DNA from: Solimonas_A sp052035235
Lineage (GTDB): Bacteria > Pseudomonadota > Gammaproteobacteria > Nevskiales > Nevskiaceae
DNA length: 64,000 nucleotides
Direction of reading: 5' to 3'
NCBI GenBank assembly: GCA_052035235.1
Contig: JBPOHT010000043.1
Location: forward strand, 1 to 64,000
Both the position numbers and the translations under genes were made by a program. Of the stretch, positions 15,283 through 26,015 are shown piece after piece (position 1 is the first letter of the stretch; every line of letters begins with the position of its first letter). Below the pieces are notes generated by a model. The model did no database searches. It was not told where the DNA came from and saw only the letters and a program-made list of their open reading frames with translations.

Positions 15283-15530
15283 CAAAAAGAAAGGACACCC
15301 TCCATCCGCGGCCCCGCTGAAGCGGGGCAACCTGCCCGGTGATCGAGTGCGACGGGTCGGGCCCACAGGCCATCCATGGCCTGAGGCCCCTCGGCCGGGC
15401 TCCTGCCCGGCTCGACCCTGCACTCGACCCCCAGGCAGGCGCTACTGGAAGGGAACCCGGTACGTCAAAAGCATTCGCTGGCGCTCACCACGACAGGGAA
15501 GAGCCGTCGGTACTAGCGAAGACGCCTACC

Positions 15531-16145
15531 TCACACCGGCTTCGCCAACGCCCGCCACATCATCTCGAACAGCGGGCCGGAGTTGGCGGTGAGCGGTTCC
15601 TTCATGCCGCGGTGGATGTACATCTGCACCAGGCGGTTGGTGAAGCCCATGACGAAGTCGAGCAGGTACTTCTCGTCCACGTCGTCGGCCAGGATGCCGC
15701 GCTCGCGGCCTTCGGAGAGGACCTTGATGAAGGTGTGGAACAGCTCGGGGTTGTGGTAGTGCTCCTGCTTGCGCCAGGTGTTCACGTACACCGAGCTCAT
15801 CTGCAGCTGCATCACCTTGGGATTCTTCTCGTAGAAGTCCAGGCTGACCCAGAACACCTTGCGCAGGCGCTCCTTGTAGTCGGCGATGCCCTGGAGATGA
15901 TCGAGCAGGCGCTCCGCCAGCTTCTGCAGCCAGACGTCCAGGCAGGAGAACAGCAGGGCTTCCTTGCTGCCGTAGTACTTGTAGAGCGTCTGCAGCGAGA
16001 CATTCGCGCCGCGGGCGACCTCGATCAGGCCCACGCGGTGGAATTCGCGTTCGGAGAAGATGTCGAGCACGGTCTGCTCGATGCGGGCGCGGGTCTCGGG
16101 ATCGAGTCCTGCACGGTCGGCCACCACGGCTTCGGTTCGGCGCAT
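15531..16145 (-). CDS. TetR/AcrR family regulator, probable repressor of the beta-oxidation operon
   Basis: 204 residues. The TetR helix-turn-helix is HRVGLIEVARGANVSLQTLYKYYGSKE in pieces (about 36-62), followed by a larger C-terminal domain with many aromatic residues. It is divergent from the thiolase/FadB/FadE set. The shared intergenic space holds two GTAA-N6-TTAC sites, one 14-27 bp upstream of its own start and one before the thiolase, which fits an autoregulated fatty-acid-responsive repressor (PsrA/FadR-type role; inference). No Shine-Dalgarno sequence is visible before the ATG. Confidence 0.9.
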   Translation of the reverse strand: MRRTEAVVADRAGLDPETRARIEQTVLDIFSEREFHRVGLIEVARGANVSLQTLYKYYGSKEALLFSCLDVWLQKLAERLLDHLQGIADYKERLRKVFWVSLDFYEKNPKVMQLQMSSVYVNTWRKQEHYHNPELFHTFIKVLSEGRERGILADDVDEKYLLDFVMGFTNRLVQMYIHRGMKEPLTANSGPLFEMMWRALAKPV

Positions 16146-16158
16146 GTTTGTTCACTGA

Positions 16159-16172
16159 GTAATGGTTGTTAC
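16159..16172. promoter_or_regulatory. Candidate TetR operator 1 (GTAA-N6-TTAC)
   Basis: GTAATGGTTGTTAC, flanked by A and T to give AGTAA-N6-TTACT. It is 14-27 bp upstream of the TetR gene, where binding would block its own expression. Same arm sequence and spacing as the site at 16311. Confidence 0.6.
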
Positions 16173-16309
16173 TAGAAGCTTGCTGCCGCCCCATACGCAG
16201 CCGTATTGACCGCATCGCAGCACGCCAGTAAGCTCGGTCCGCTTTCAATCCAGCCGGTGGGTTTCGATATCTCTCCCACCACGCCAATCCACGTTCCCGA
16301 TCGGCCGAT

Positions 16310-16325
16310 GGTAATTTAAATTACC
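16310..16325. promoter_or_regulatory. Candidate TetR operator 2 (perfect 16-bp palindrome)
   Basis: GGTAATTTAAATTACC, a perfect palindrome 21 bp before the thiolase ATG and very AT-rich against its surroundings. It shares GTAA-N6-TTAC with the site near the TetR gene, so one protein probably binds both. Confidence 0.7.
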
Positions 16326-16346
16326 AAGCGCCGCAACGAGGTCTTC

Positions 16347-17552
16347 ATGAGCGAAGCATTCATCTACGACGCGGTACGCACGCCGCGCGGCAAGGGCAAG
16401 AAGGACGGCAGCCTGCATGGCGTCACGCCCATCCACCTGGTCGGCAACCTGCTGACCGCCCTGCAGCAGCGCAACAACCTCGACACCTCCAAAGTGGACG
16501 ACGTGGTGCTGGGCTGCGTCACCCCGGTGGGCGAGCAGGGTGCGGACATCGCGCGCGTGGCCGTGCTGTACGCCAACTGGGCGGAGAGCGTTGCCGGTGT
16601 CACGCAGTCGCGCTTCTGCGCCTCGGGCCTGGAGTCGGTGAACATCGCCGCGCAGAAGGTCATGTCGGGCATGGAAGACCTCGTTGTCGCCGGCGGCGTC
16701 GAGAGCATGTCGCGCTGGGCCATGGGCTCCGACGGCGGCGCCTGGGCCATGGATCCGCGCGTCAACCACATGACCGGCTTCGCGCCGCAGGGCATCGGCG
16801 CCGACCTGATCGCGACGCTGGAAGGCTTCTCGCGCAAGGACGTGGACAGCTTTGCGGTGGCCTCGCAGCAGAAGGCGGCCAAGGCGCGCGCCGAGGGGCG
16901 CTTCGCCAAGTCGCTGATCCCGGTGCGCGATCTCAACGGCATGGTCGTGCTCGACCATGACGAGTTCATCCGCGCGGAGGCCACGGTCGAGGGCATGGCG
17001 GGCCTCAAGCCTTCGTTCGAGCAGATGGGTGTGATGGGCTTCGACGCTACCGCGCTGCGCAAGTACACCACCATCGAGAAGATCGACCACGTCCACCATG
17101 CCGGCAACAGCTCCGGCATCGTCGACGGTGCCGCGCTGATGCTGATCGGCAGCAAGAAGATCGGCAAGAAGCTGGGCCTGAAGCCGCGCGCGCGCATCGT
17201 GCAGACGGCGGTGATCGGCTCCGAGCCCACCATCATGCTCACCGGCATCGGCCCGGCCTCCAAGAAGGCCCTGGCTCGCGCCGGCATGAACGCCTCCAAC
17301 ATCGACCTGTTCGAGATCAACGAGGCTTTTGCCGCGGTGGTGCTGCGTGCGCAGCGCGACCTGGGCATCGATCCGGCGCGCGTCAACGTCAACGGCGGCT
17401 CCATCGCCATGGGACACCCGCTGGGTGCCACCGGCTGCGCCATCCTCGGCACCCTGCTCGACGAGCTGGAGCGCCAGGACAAGCAGCTGGGCCTGGCCTC
17501 GCTCTGCGTGGGCGCGGGCATGGGTATCGCCACGATCATCGAACGCCTCTGA
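16347..17552 (+). CDS. Acetyl-CoA C-acetyltransferase / 3-ketoacyl-CoA thiolase
   Basis: 401-residue thiolase. Nucleophile Cys lies in SRFCASGLESV (about 92), the NEAFAAV loop and catalytic His in MGHPLGATG, and the final Cys in SLCVGAGMG. It is the first gene of a set with a FadB-like protein (10 bp gap) and FadE-like dehydrogenase, so it should carry out the last, thiolytic step of fatty-acid beta-oxidation. GAGG lies 8-10 bases before the ATG. Probably controlled by the palindromic operator just upstream. Confidence 0.94.
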   Translation: MSEAFIYDAVRTPRGKGKKDGSLHGVTPIHLVGNLLTALQQRNNLDTSKVDDVVLGCVTPVGEQGADIARVAVLYANWAESVAGVTQSRFCASGLESVNIAAQKVMSGMEDLVVAGGVESMSRWAMGSDGGAWAMDPRVNHMTGFAPQGIGADLIATLEGFSRKDVDSFAVASQQKAAKARAEGRFAKSLIPVRDLNGMVVLDHDEFIRAEATVEGMAGLKPSFEQMGVMGFDATALRKYTTIEKIDHVHHAGNSSGIVDGAALMLIGSKKIGKKLGLKPRARIVQTAVIGSEPTIMLTGIGPASKKALARAGMNASNIDLFEINEAFAAVVLRAQRDLGIDPARVNVNGGSIAMGHPLGATGCAILGTLLDELERQDKQLGLASLCVGAGMGIATIIERL

Positions 17553-17562
17553 GGGAACCGAC

Positions 17563-19692
<2,130 letters not shown>

Positions 19693-19805
19693 CGGCAAAC
19701 CGCGGCCCGCCCGCTCCGTGCAAAACGCGGGGCGGGCGGCCTGCTGTCCGGGCATCCTGCAGGAATTGATGGCCCGGAAGATTTCGTTTCAATTGGAGTC
19801 CCCCC

Positions 19806-22067
19806 ATGTTTGGCTTATTGATGAAGTTCATGCAGGCCCAGAAAATCCTGCCGCAGATCTCCGATACGGAGCGGCAGGCCCTGGAAGCGGGCAGTGTCTG
19901 GATCGACGGCGAGTTCTTCGGCGGCAATCCTGACTTCCCGAAGATGCTGAAGGAGACCTATGCCCAGCTCAGCGCCGAGGAGCAGGCCTTCATCGACGGC
20001 CCGCTGGCCGAGCTCTGCGGCATGCTCGACCCCTATGAGATCGCCCGCACCCGCGTGGTGCCGCCCGAGGCGATCGAGTTCATCAAGAAACAGGGCTTCA
20101 TGGGGCTGATCATCCCCAAGGAATACGGCGGCAAGGAGTTCTCGCGCCTGGCCGTGTCCACCATCATGCACACGCTCAGCCCGTATTCCTTCGTGGCCAG
20201 CGTGTTCGTGGTGATCCCCAATTCGCTGGGCGCCGGCGAGCTGATCCACCATTACGGCACCGACGCGCAGAAGCAGCACTACCTGCCGCGCCTGGCCTCG
20301 GGCGAATACGTGCCCTGCTTCGGCCTGACCGAGCCCACCGCCGGCTCCGACGCCGCGTCGATCCGTGCCGAGGGCGAGGTCTTCAAGGACGCGGATGGCC
20401 AGGTGAAGATCCGCCTGAACTTCCGCAAGCGCTACATCACGCTGGCACCGGTGGCCAACCTCTGCTCCATCGCCTGCCAGCTGCACGATCCGCAAAACCT
20501 GCTGGGCAAGGGCAAGCACCCGGGCATCACCGTGGTGATGGTGCACAAGGGCACGCCGGGCTTCACCAATGGCGACCATCACCTGCCCATCGGCGAGCCG
20601 TTCTACAACGGCCCGCTGATCGGCAAGGACGTGGTGGTGCCGGTGGACAACATCATCGGCGGCGCCGAGCACGCCGGCATGGGCTGGAAGATGCTGATGG
20701 AACAGCTCGCCGGCGGCCGCGCCATCTCGTTGCCCGCGGGTGCCATCGGCGGCATGAAGCAGGCCGCCGCGGTGGTGGGCCCTTACTCCGTCGTGCGCCA
20801 GCAGTTCGGCATGTCCATCGGCCAGATGGAAGGCGTGCAGGACAAGATCGGCAAGATCGCCGCGCTGACCTACATGTGCGAAGGCGCACGCGTGTTCGCC
20901 TGCTCGGCGGTGGATCGCGGCATCCAGCCGCCGGTGACCTCGGGCGTGCTCAAGTGCTACACCACAGAGCTGTCGCGTGAGCTGATCACCGACGCCATGG
21001 ACGTGTTCTCCGGCGCCGGCGTCATGCAGGGCCCTAACAACATCCTCGGCTCCGGCTTTGCGTCCTCCCCGGTGGGCATCACCGTTGAGGGTGCCAACAT
21101 CATGACCCGCACGCTGATGATCTTCGGCCAGGGTGCCACGCGCTGCCACCCCTACGCGCTGAAGGTGGTGGAGGGCGTGGAAACCGACAACGTGCCGCTG
21201 TTCCGCGAGAACCTGGTGGGCTGGATCGGCCACTTCGTCGCGGGCATCGTCCGCAGCGCCGTGCGCGGCTGGACCCGCGGCCTCACGGTGAAGGTGCCGG
21301 ACGTGGCGGTGGAGACGCGCGGCTACTACCGCCGCCTCGGCTGGTCGGCGGCGCGCTTCGGCCTGCTGACGGACCTGGCGATGTTCTGCATCGGCGGCAA
21401 GCTGAAGATGCGCGGCAAGCTCACCGGCCGCTATGCCGACGCGCTGGCCTGGCAGCTGCTGGCCTTCTCGGCGCTGCGCCGCTTCGAGGCCGAGGGCCGC
21501 CGTCCTGAGGACCTGCCGCTGGTGCGCTATTCGGTGGAGTACTCGCTGGCGCAGGTGCAGAAGGCCTTCGAGGGCATCTACGCCAACTTCAACGCGCCGG
21601 TGCTGGGCTTCGTCATGCGCACGGTGGGTTCCTGGTGGCTGCGCGTGAACCCGGTGGGCAAGCTGCCGGCCGACGACCGCTCCGCCGACGCCGCGCAGAC
21701 CATCCAGCGCTACGACGCGCAGTACCGCCGCCTGACCGAGGGCGTGTTCGTGCCGGTTGGTGGCAAGAGCGCCTCCAGCCGCCTGCTGCAGGCCTTCCGC
21801 CTGCTGGCCGACGCCGAGAGTGCCCTGGCGCGCATTTCCCGCGCCCAGCGCGAGAAGAAGCTGGCGCGTGGTGCCGCCGCCGAGGTGGCGCCCAAGGCCG
21901 CCGAGCTGGGGCTGATCAGCGCCCAGGAAGCACAGCGGGTGGCCGAGGCCCAGGCCGCGCGCCTGGAGGCGATCGAGGTGGATGTCTTCAAGCCGGAAGC
22001 CTTCTTTGCCACGGCCAACGCCGAGGTGGAGCAGGATCGCGGTTTCAAGCTCGCCGCCAACGGCTGA
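19806..22067 (+). CDS. fadE: Acyl-CoA dehydrogenase, FadE type
   Basis: 753 residues. The acyl-CoA dehydrogenase core (about 65-470) has the substrate/FAD loop CFGLTEPTAGSDAAS and FSGAGVMQGPNNILG region; a long C-terminal extension (about 480-745) is of the kind found in FadE (DUF1974-like). It catalyses the first oxidation of fatty acyl-CoA, passing electrons to an electron-transfer flavoprotein. It is shorter than E. coli FadE (814) because the N-terminal membrane part is brief (FGLLMKFMQ). A GC-rich hairpin (CCGCCCGC/GCGGGCGG) lies in the 113-bp gap after the FadB-like gene. Last gene of the operon before a strong terminator. Confidence 0.92.
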   Translation: MFGLLMKFMQAQKILPQISDTERQALEAGSVWIDGEFFGGNPDFPKMLKETYAQLSAEEQAFIDGPLAELCGMLDPYEIARTRVVPPEAIEFIKKQGFMGLIIPKEYGGKEFSRLAVSTIMHTLSPYSFVASVFVVIPNSLGAGELIHHYGTDAQKQHYLPRLASGEYVPCFGLTEPTAGSDAASIRAEGEVFKDADGQVKIRLNFRKRYITLAPVANLCSIACQLHDPQNLLGKGKHPGITVVMVHKGTPGFTNGDHHLPIGEPFYNGPLIGKDVVVPVDNIIGGAEHAGMGWKMLMEQLAGGRAISLPAGAIGGMKQAAAVVGPYSVVRQQFGMSIGQMEGVQDKIGKIAALTYMCEGARVFACSAVDRGIQPPVTSGVLKCYTTELSRELITDAMDVFSGAGVMQGPNNILGSGFASSPVGITVEGANIMTRTLMIFGQGATRCHPYALKVVEGVETDNVPLFRENLVGWIGHFVAGIVRSAVRGWTRGLTVKVPDVAVETRGYYRRLGWSAARFGLLTDLAMFCIGGKLKMRGKLTGRYADALAWQLLAFSALRRFEAEGRRPEDLPLVRYSVEYSLAQVQKAFEGIYANFNAPVLGFVMRTVGSWWLRVNPVGKLPADDRSADAAQTIQRYDAQYRRLTEGVFVPVGGKSASSRLLQAFRLLADAESALARISRAQREKKLARGAAAEVAPKAAELGLISAQEAQRVAEAQAARLEAIEVDVFKPEAFFATANAEVEQDRGFKLAANG

Positions 22068-22083
22068 GTGACATCAAAGCCAT

Positions 22084-22143
22084 GTAGCCCGGATGAAATC
22101 CGGGGGCGGCCTTCACGGAGCCCCCGGACTGCGTCCGGGCTAC
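22084..22143. repeat. Intergenic palindromic repeat (GTAGCCCGGA type)
   Basis: The two ends GTAGCCCGGA and TCCGGGCTAC are inverted, with inner TCCGGG and CCCGGA, forming a 60-bp cruciform. This GTAGCCCGGATG...GCGTCCGGGCTAC form is a common repeat in proteobacterial intergenic DNA. Confidence 0.8.
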
Positions 22144-22160
22144 GTTGCTGCAATGAAAAA

Positions 22161-22186
22161 GCCCCGGTGAGAACCGGGGCTTTTTT
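22161..22186 (+). terminator. Bidirectional terminator between fadE and the SMP-30-like gene
   Basis: Stem GCCCCGGT/ACCGGGGC with GAGA loop, flanked by AAAAA on the left and TTTTTT on the right. It can stop transcription from both converging genes. Confidence 0.92.
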
Positions 22187-22196
22187 GTGCCGACGC

Positions 22197-23261
22197 TCAG
22201 GGCGTCTTCATGCGTCCGATGGCCGGATGCGACAGGCTGCCGAAGTACAGCCACTCGCCGCTCTGCTCCACGCTGGTGATCGGGCCGAAAGCACCGGGGC
22301 CGTCGTACTGCAGGTTCTCCACCACCTTGCCGTCCAGGTCCAGGCCCAGCGCGAAGGCCTGGATCTTCGGCTTGGGGTGGATCGACTCCGGCAGGCGCTG
22401 GATGATCTTGCGCATCGTGGGATGCGGCAGCATGCGGTCCAGGTCCGGCAGGCGCGGCGCGTAGATCGCCACCCAGATACGGTCCTTGCCGTTGAAGCTG
22501 AGGTTGTCCGGGAAGCCCGGCAGGTTGTCGATCAGCAGCTCCACCTGGCCGGCCTTGTCGCCCTTGAGCCACAGGCGGCTGACCTGGTAGCGCGCGGTCT
22601 CGTCGAACAGCAGGTAGTCCTCGTTGGGGCCCAGGGCCACGCCGTTGGGGAAGTACAGGCCGTCCTTCAGTACCGTGGTCTGGCCGCTGGCGCGGTCGTA
22701 GCGCAGCAGGCGGCCGCTGCCACCGTGTTCCAGCACGTCGGACATCAGCTCATGGATGCCGAAGCGTGCGGAGGCGTCGGAGAAGTACAGCGAGTTGCCG
22801 TCAGCCGACACGTCCACGTCGTCGACGAAGCGGAAGGGTTTGTCGCCGGCGGTGGTCGACAGCACCTTCACCTGGCCGTTCTCCACCTGCACCAGGCCCT
22901 TGTCGGCGTCGGCCACGTAGATTTCGCCACCCGGGCCGATGGCCATGCCCAGCGGGCGTCCGCCGGTGTTGGCCAGCTCGTCGAGCTGGCCGCTGGCCGG
23001 GTCCAGCCGCACGATGCGGCCGTCGAGATAGCCGGCGTAGACCCGGCCCTCGCGGTCCAGGGCCACGCCCTCGGGACCGTTGCCGGCGCCCACCGCGAGC
23101 TTCTGGATCGCCTTGAGGCGCTCATTCTTCTCATAGACGCCTTCCAGGGCCGGCGCCTTGGGCGGCGTCCAGGCCTGGGGATCGATGGGGGAGGGCGCCA
23201 GCGCCGCCCAGCCGATCCCGCCGGCCAGCAGCACCACGACCAGCAGCAGCAATTTCTTCAT
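22197..23261 (-). CDS. SMP-30/strictosidine-synthase-like beta-propeller protein
   Basis: 354 residues. An N-terminal hydrophobic segment (LLLLVVVLLAGGIGWAAL) without a clear cleavage site suggests a membrane-anchored periplasmic propeller. Propeller repeats are visible (GPEGVALDREGRVYAGY, GRPLGMAIGPGGEIYVAD, FPNGVALGPNEDYLLFDET). The FPNGVALxxxEDxLL stretch is typical of the strictosidine-synthase-like / lactonase group. Substrate unknown. GGAGGAG lies upstream of the ATG. It is divergent from an acyl-CoA synthetase gene. Confidence 0.87.
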   Translation of the reverse strand: MKKLLLLVVVLLAGGIGWAALAPSPIDPQAWTPPKAPALEGVYEKNERLKAIQKLAVGAGNGPEGVALDREGRVYAGYLDGRIVRLDPASGQLDELANTGGRPLGMAIGPGGEIYVADADKGLVQVENGQVKVLSTTAGDKPFRFVDDVDVSADGNSLYFSDASARFGIHELMSDVLEHGGSGRLLRYDRASGQTTVLKDGLYFPNGVALGPNEDYLLFDETARYQVSRLWLKGDKAGQVELLIDNLPGFPDNLSFNGKDRIWVAIYAPRLPDLDRMLPHPTMRKIIQRLPESIHPKPKIQAFALGLDLDGKVVENLQYDGPGAFGPITSVEQSGEWLYFGSLSHPAIGRMKTP

Positions 23262-23453
23262 GATCCGGGTCTCCTCCCTGGAAAAGTTTCGAATGTCGCG
23301 GATTCTGCGCCAATCCGCCTTCCGGATGGTAATAAAGGCCTGATTGTCCCTGCGGCCCTGTCTCGGAATGGGCCGCTTTGGCTACACTCCCCCCAGTCCT
23401 AGCCGGCCGCCCGCGGTGCCCGGCCATAACGATCTACTAGATAGGGGAAGGAA

Positions 23454-25097
23454 ATGACGACGAGGAACCCGGTCGAGATGCTGCTGCACTGGGAGCAGGA
23501 ACGCCCGACCCAGCCCTGGCTGTTCCAGCCGCTGCACGGCGAGTGGCAGGGCATCACCTGGGGCCAGGCCGCCGACCAGGTCCGCCGTATCGCCTCCGCA
23601 CTGAAAGCGCGCTATGCGCCCGGCACCGCCATCGCCATCTCGGGCCGCAACACCGCCCACTGGTTCATGGCCGACCTCGCCATCGCCATGGCGGGCTGCA
23701 TCAGCGTCGGCCTGTACCCCAAGCAGTCCAACGATGCGGTGAAGTACATCCTCAACCATTGCGAGGCCAAGGCGCTGTTCGTAGGCCCGTCGATGGACCT
23801 GGAGGAGTTCCTCGGCGCCGTGCCCGCCGGCATCGACCACATCAGCTTCCCCTATCCGGACGTGCCCAAGGGCGAGCTGGCCTGGGATGACCTGGTGAAG
23901 ACCCACGAGCCCATGAACGGCTACGCGGCGCCGGACCCGAAGAACCTGTGGACGCTGATCTACACCTCCGGCACCACCGGCAACCCGAAGGGCGTGATGA
24001 TCACCGGCGAGAACCTCTCGTTCGCTGCCGCCGGCCTGATGAAGGCAATGCCGGCGCAGGGCCAGGAGCGCTTCTTCTCCTACCTGCCGCTGGCCCATGC
24101 CTTCGAGCGCGGCGCGCTGGAAGTGGCCAGCATCTACTTCGGTGCCGAGGTCTACTTCCTCGAGAACATCGAGAAGCTGGCCGAGCAGCTCAAGGAAGTG
24201 GCGCCCACGCGCTTCTTCGGCGTGCCGCTGGTCTACGGCCGCATCCAGACCGGCGTGCTCAAGAAGATGCCGCAGCAGAAGCTCGATCGCCTGCTGAAGC
24301 TCCCGATCATCTCCGGCATCGTCAAGCGCAAGATCAAGCAGGGTGCCGGCCTGCAGAACGCGCGCTACCTGTTCGTGGGCGCGGCGCCGATGCCGATCCC
24401 GTTGATGAACTGGTTCCAGAAGCTCGGCATCACCGTGCTGCAGGGCTACGGGATGACCGAGAACAACATCTACGCCACGGCCAACCTGCCGGGTGCGAAC
24501 CGCATCGGCTCGGTGGGGCGCCCGATGCCGGGCGCCAACATGAAGCTGTCCGACCAGGGCGAGATCCTGTTCCAGCATCCGGGCGTGATGGCTGGCTACT
24601 ACAAGGAGCCGGAGAAGACCAAGGAAACCTTTACCGAGGACGGCTACCTGCGTACCGGCGACAAGGGCAAGGTGGACGCCGACGGTTATCTCTTCATCAC
24701 CGGCCGCGTGAAGGACATCTTCAAGACGCTGAAGGGCAAGTACGTGGCCCCGGGCCCGATCGAGGGCGCGATGGCGCGCAACACCGACATCGACCAGATG
24801 TGCTTCGTCGGCACCGGCCTGAAGCAGCCGATCATGGTGGTTACGCTGCTGCCGGATGCGCTGAAGCAGCCGCGCGAGGAAGTGGGCAAGCGCCTGGTCG
24901 CGGACATGGAAGAGGTCAACAAGACGCTGGAGCCGCACGAGGAGATCGCCAAGATCCTCGTGGTGAAGGACACCTGGACCATCGACAACAACATGATGAC
25001 GCCCACCATGAAGGTGAAGCGCAACATCGTGGAAGAGCGCTACATGCCGCTGATCCAGAAGGAAGCGGAGACGCGCAGCAAGCTGGCTTGGGAGTGA
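23454..25097 (+). CDS. AMP-forming long-chain acyl-CoA synthetase
   Basis: 547 residues of the ANL superfamily: P-loop LIYTSGTTGNPKGVMI (about 165), QGYGMTENN (A5), YLRTGDKG (A7) and the hinge GRVKDIFKTLKGKYVAPGPIE in pieces (A8). The catalytic Lys region near the C-terminus is MMTPTMKVKRNIVEERY. It activates fatty acids to acyl-CoA and would feed the adjacent beta-oxidation genes. A strong GGGGAAGGA precedes the ATG. A terminator follows directly. Confidence 0.95.
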   Translation: MTTRNPVEMLLHWEQERPTQPWLFQPLHGEWQGITWGQAADQVRRIASALKARYAPGTAIAISGRNTAHWFMADLAIAMAGCISVGLYPKQSNDAVKYILNHCEAKALFVGPSMDLEEFLGAVPAGIDHISFPYPDVPKGELAWDDLVKTHEPMNGYAAPDPKNLWTLIYTSGTTGNPKGVMITGENLSFAAAGLMKAMPAQGQERFFSYLPLAHAFERGALEVASIYFGAEVYFLENIEKLAEQLKEVAPTRFFGVPLVYGRIQTGVLKKMPQQKLDRLLKLPIISGIVKRKIKQGAGLQNARYLFVGAAPMPIPLMNWFQKLGITVLQGYGMTENNIYATANLPGANRIGSVGRPMPGANMKLSDQGEILFQHPGVMAGYYKEPEKTKETFTEDGYLRTGDKGKVDADGYLFITGRVKDIFKTLKGKYVAPGPIEGAMARNTDIDQMCFVGTGLKQPIMVVTLLPDALKQPREEVGKRLVADMEEVNKTLEPHEEIAKILVVKDTWTIDNNMMTPTMKVKRNIVEERYMPLIQKEAETRSKLAWE

Positions 25098-25117
25098 TTC
25101 TCCCTGAGAACGAAAAG

Positions 25118-25141
25118 GCCGCCTTCGGGCGGCTTTTTTTT
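25118..25141 (+). terminator. Terminator of the acyl-CoA synthetase gene
   Basis: GCCGCC-TTCG-GGCGGC stem with a stable UUCG tetraloop and eight T residues, 20 bp after the stop codon. Confidence 0.93.
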
Positions 25142-25156
25142 GAGCAGACATCCAAA

Positions 25157-25200
25157 CCGTTCATCCCGAGTGCCGCGTAGCGGTGTATCGAGGGACGCGC
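25157..25200. repeat. Second copy of the GTTCAT...GCCGCGTAGCGG repeat
   Basis: Shares AACCGTTCAT-CCGAGTGCCGCGTAGCGG and GTATCGAGG with the repeat at 15034-15080, with only a few changes. Contains a CCGCGTAGCGG palindrome. Confidence 0.75.
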
Positions 25201-25378
25201 AGATGCGCAATGGACGCCGACCCCTGATTGCCATTGGCGCGCGCTTTGAGTAAAGACCTGATTCGGTCGTCACTTTGACAGCGGAATGCATCGCTGAAAA
25301 CATCCTGCGGAGCTGTCGTGCCGGTGATTTTCATCGTGCACGGACAGCTCATGATTATTTTTAATCGAAAGGAGAGAA

Positions 25379-25693
25379 ATGAAAGCGATCGGTATCGTTG
25401 CAGTCCTCACGGGCGCCGTTCTGGTTTCCGGTTGTGCTGCTGCCCCCTTCCAGCCCGGCCTGCTGTTCTCGCAGCAGAAGATTCCGGTCGTTGCGCCGAA
25501 TCAGGCGACCAGCTGTGCCAAGACCGGCACCGGCACGGCGACCAATATCCTGGGCCTGTTCGCCTTCGGCGATGCCAGCATCGCGTCGGCCAAGAAGAAT
25601 GCAGGCATCACCAAGGTGGATTCGGTCGATGTCTCGCACACCGGCATCCTGGGCCTGTTCGGGTCCACGACGACCGAGGTATGCGGCGAGTAA
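25379..25693 (+). CDS. TRL-like lipoprotein
   Basis: 104 residues. Signal peptide with lipobox LVSGC (lipidated Cys at about 19), then the short Gly/Ala/Thr-rich repeat-like body seen in TRL-like proteins (two similar segments NILGLFAFGDASIASAKKN and GILGLFGSTTTEV). Function of the family is unknown; it sits in an outer membrane or periplasmic location. GGAGAG upstream of the ATG; an AT-rich palindrome GATTA-N4-TAATC lies just before it (25353-25366), and TTGACA occurs at 25275. Monocistronic, with its own terminator. Confidence 0.85.
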   Translation: MKAIGIVAVLTGAVLVSGCAAAPFQPGLLFSQQKIPVVAPNQATSCAKTGTGTATNILGLFAFGDASIASAKKNAGITKVDSVDVSHTGILGLFGSTTTEVCGE

Positions 25694-25705
25694 GCCGGGA
25701 TGGAA

Positions 25706-25728
25706 GGCCAGCCTAGCTGGCCTTTTTT
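25706..25728 (+). terminator. Terminator of the TRL lipoprotein gene
   Basis: GGCCAGC-CTA-GCTGGCC stem followed by six T residues, 12 bp after the stop. Confidence 0.93.
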
Positions 25729-25787
25729 CTGTGCGCTGCCGCAGCGCGCGTCCGCCTTCAGGAATCTCTCAAGACCATGCGCTCATT

Positions 25788-26008
25788 CCCTCTCCCCGCT
25801 TGCGGGGAGAGGGTTAGGGTGAGGGGCGAAGCTTTCACCTAGAGGCTGCAGCAGGGATTGCCCTTGCTTGATCGGCGAGCACCGATATTGGGGGCGGGCT
25901 CTTATAGCGAAGTCCGCGGCCCCTCACCTCCGCAGCTGCTCCTGCGTTGCCCTACCTCGGGCATCCATGCCCTCGCCGGCCCTCTCCCCGTAAACGGGGA
26001 GAGGGAGC
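25788..26008. repeat. Repeat cluster: two CCCTCTCCCC hairpins and a CATCCATG palindrome
   Basis: CCTCTCCCCGC-TT-GCGGGGAGAGG followed by GTTAGGGTGAGGGG lies at 25791-25833. The palindrome GGGCATCCATGCCC is at 25959-25972, and CCCTCTCCCCG-TAAA-CGGGGAGAGGG at 25980-26005. These fill the space between the TRL gene and the CHAD gene; no coding frame is supported. Confidence 0.85.
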
Positions 26009-26015
26009 AGAGAGG

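Noticed and set aside
15526..16287. 253-codon frame overlapping the TetR gene
   Set aside because: Shifted frame of the TetR gene, Arg/Pro-rich and without helix-turn-helix motif.
19700..19745. GC hairpin between FadB-like and FadE genes as a terminator
   Set aside because: Stem is imperfect with a large loop and no T-run; read-through to fadE is expected.
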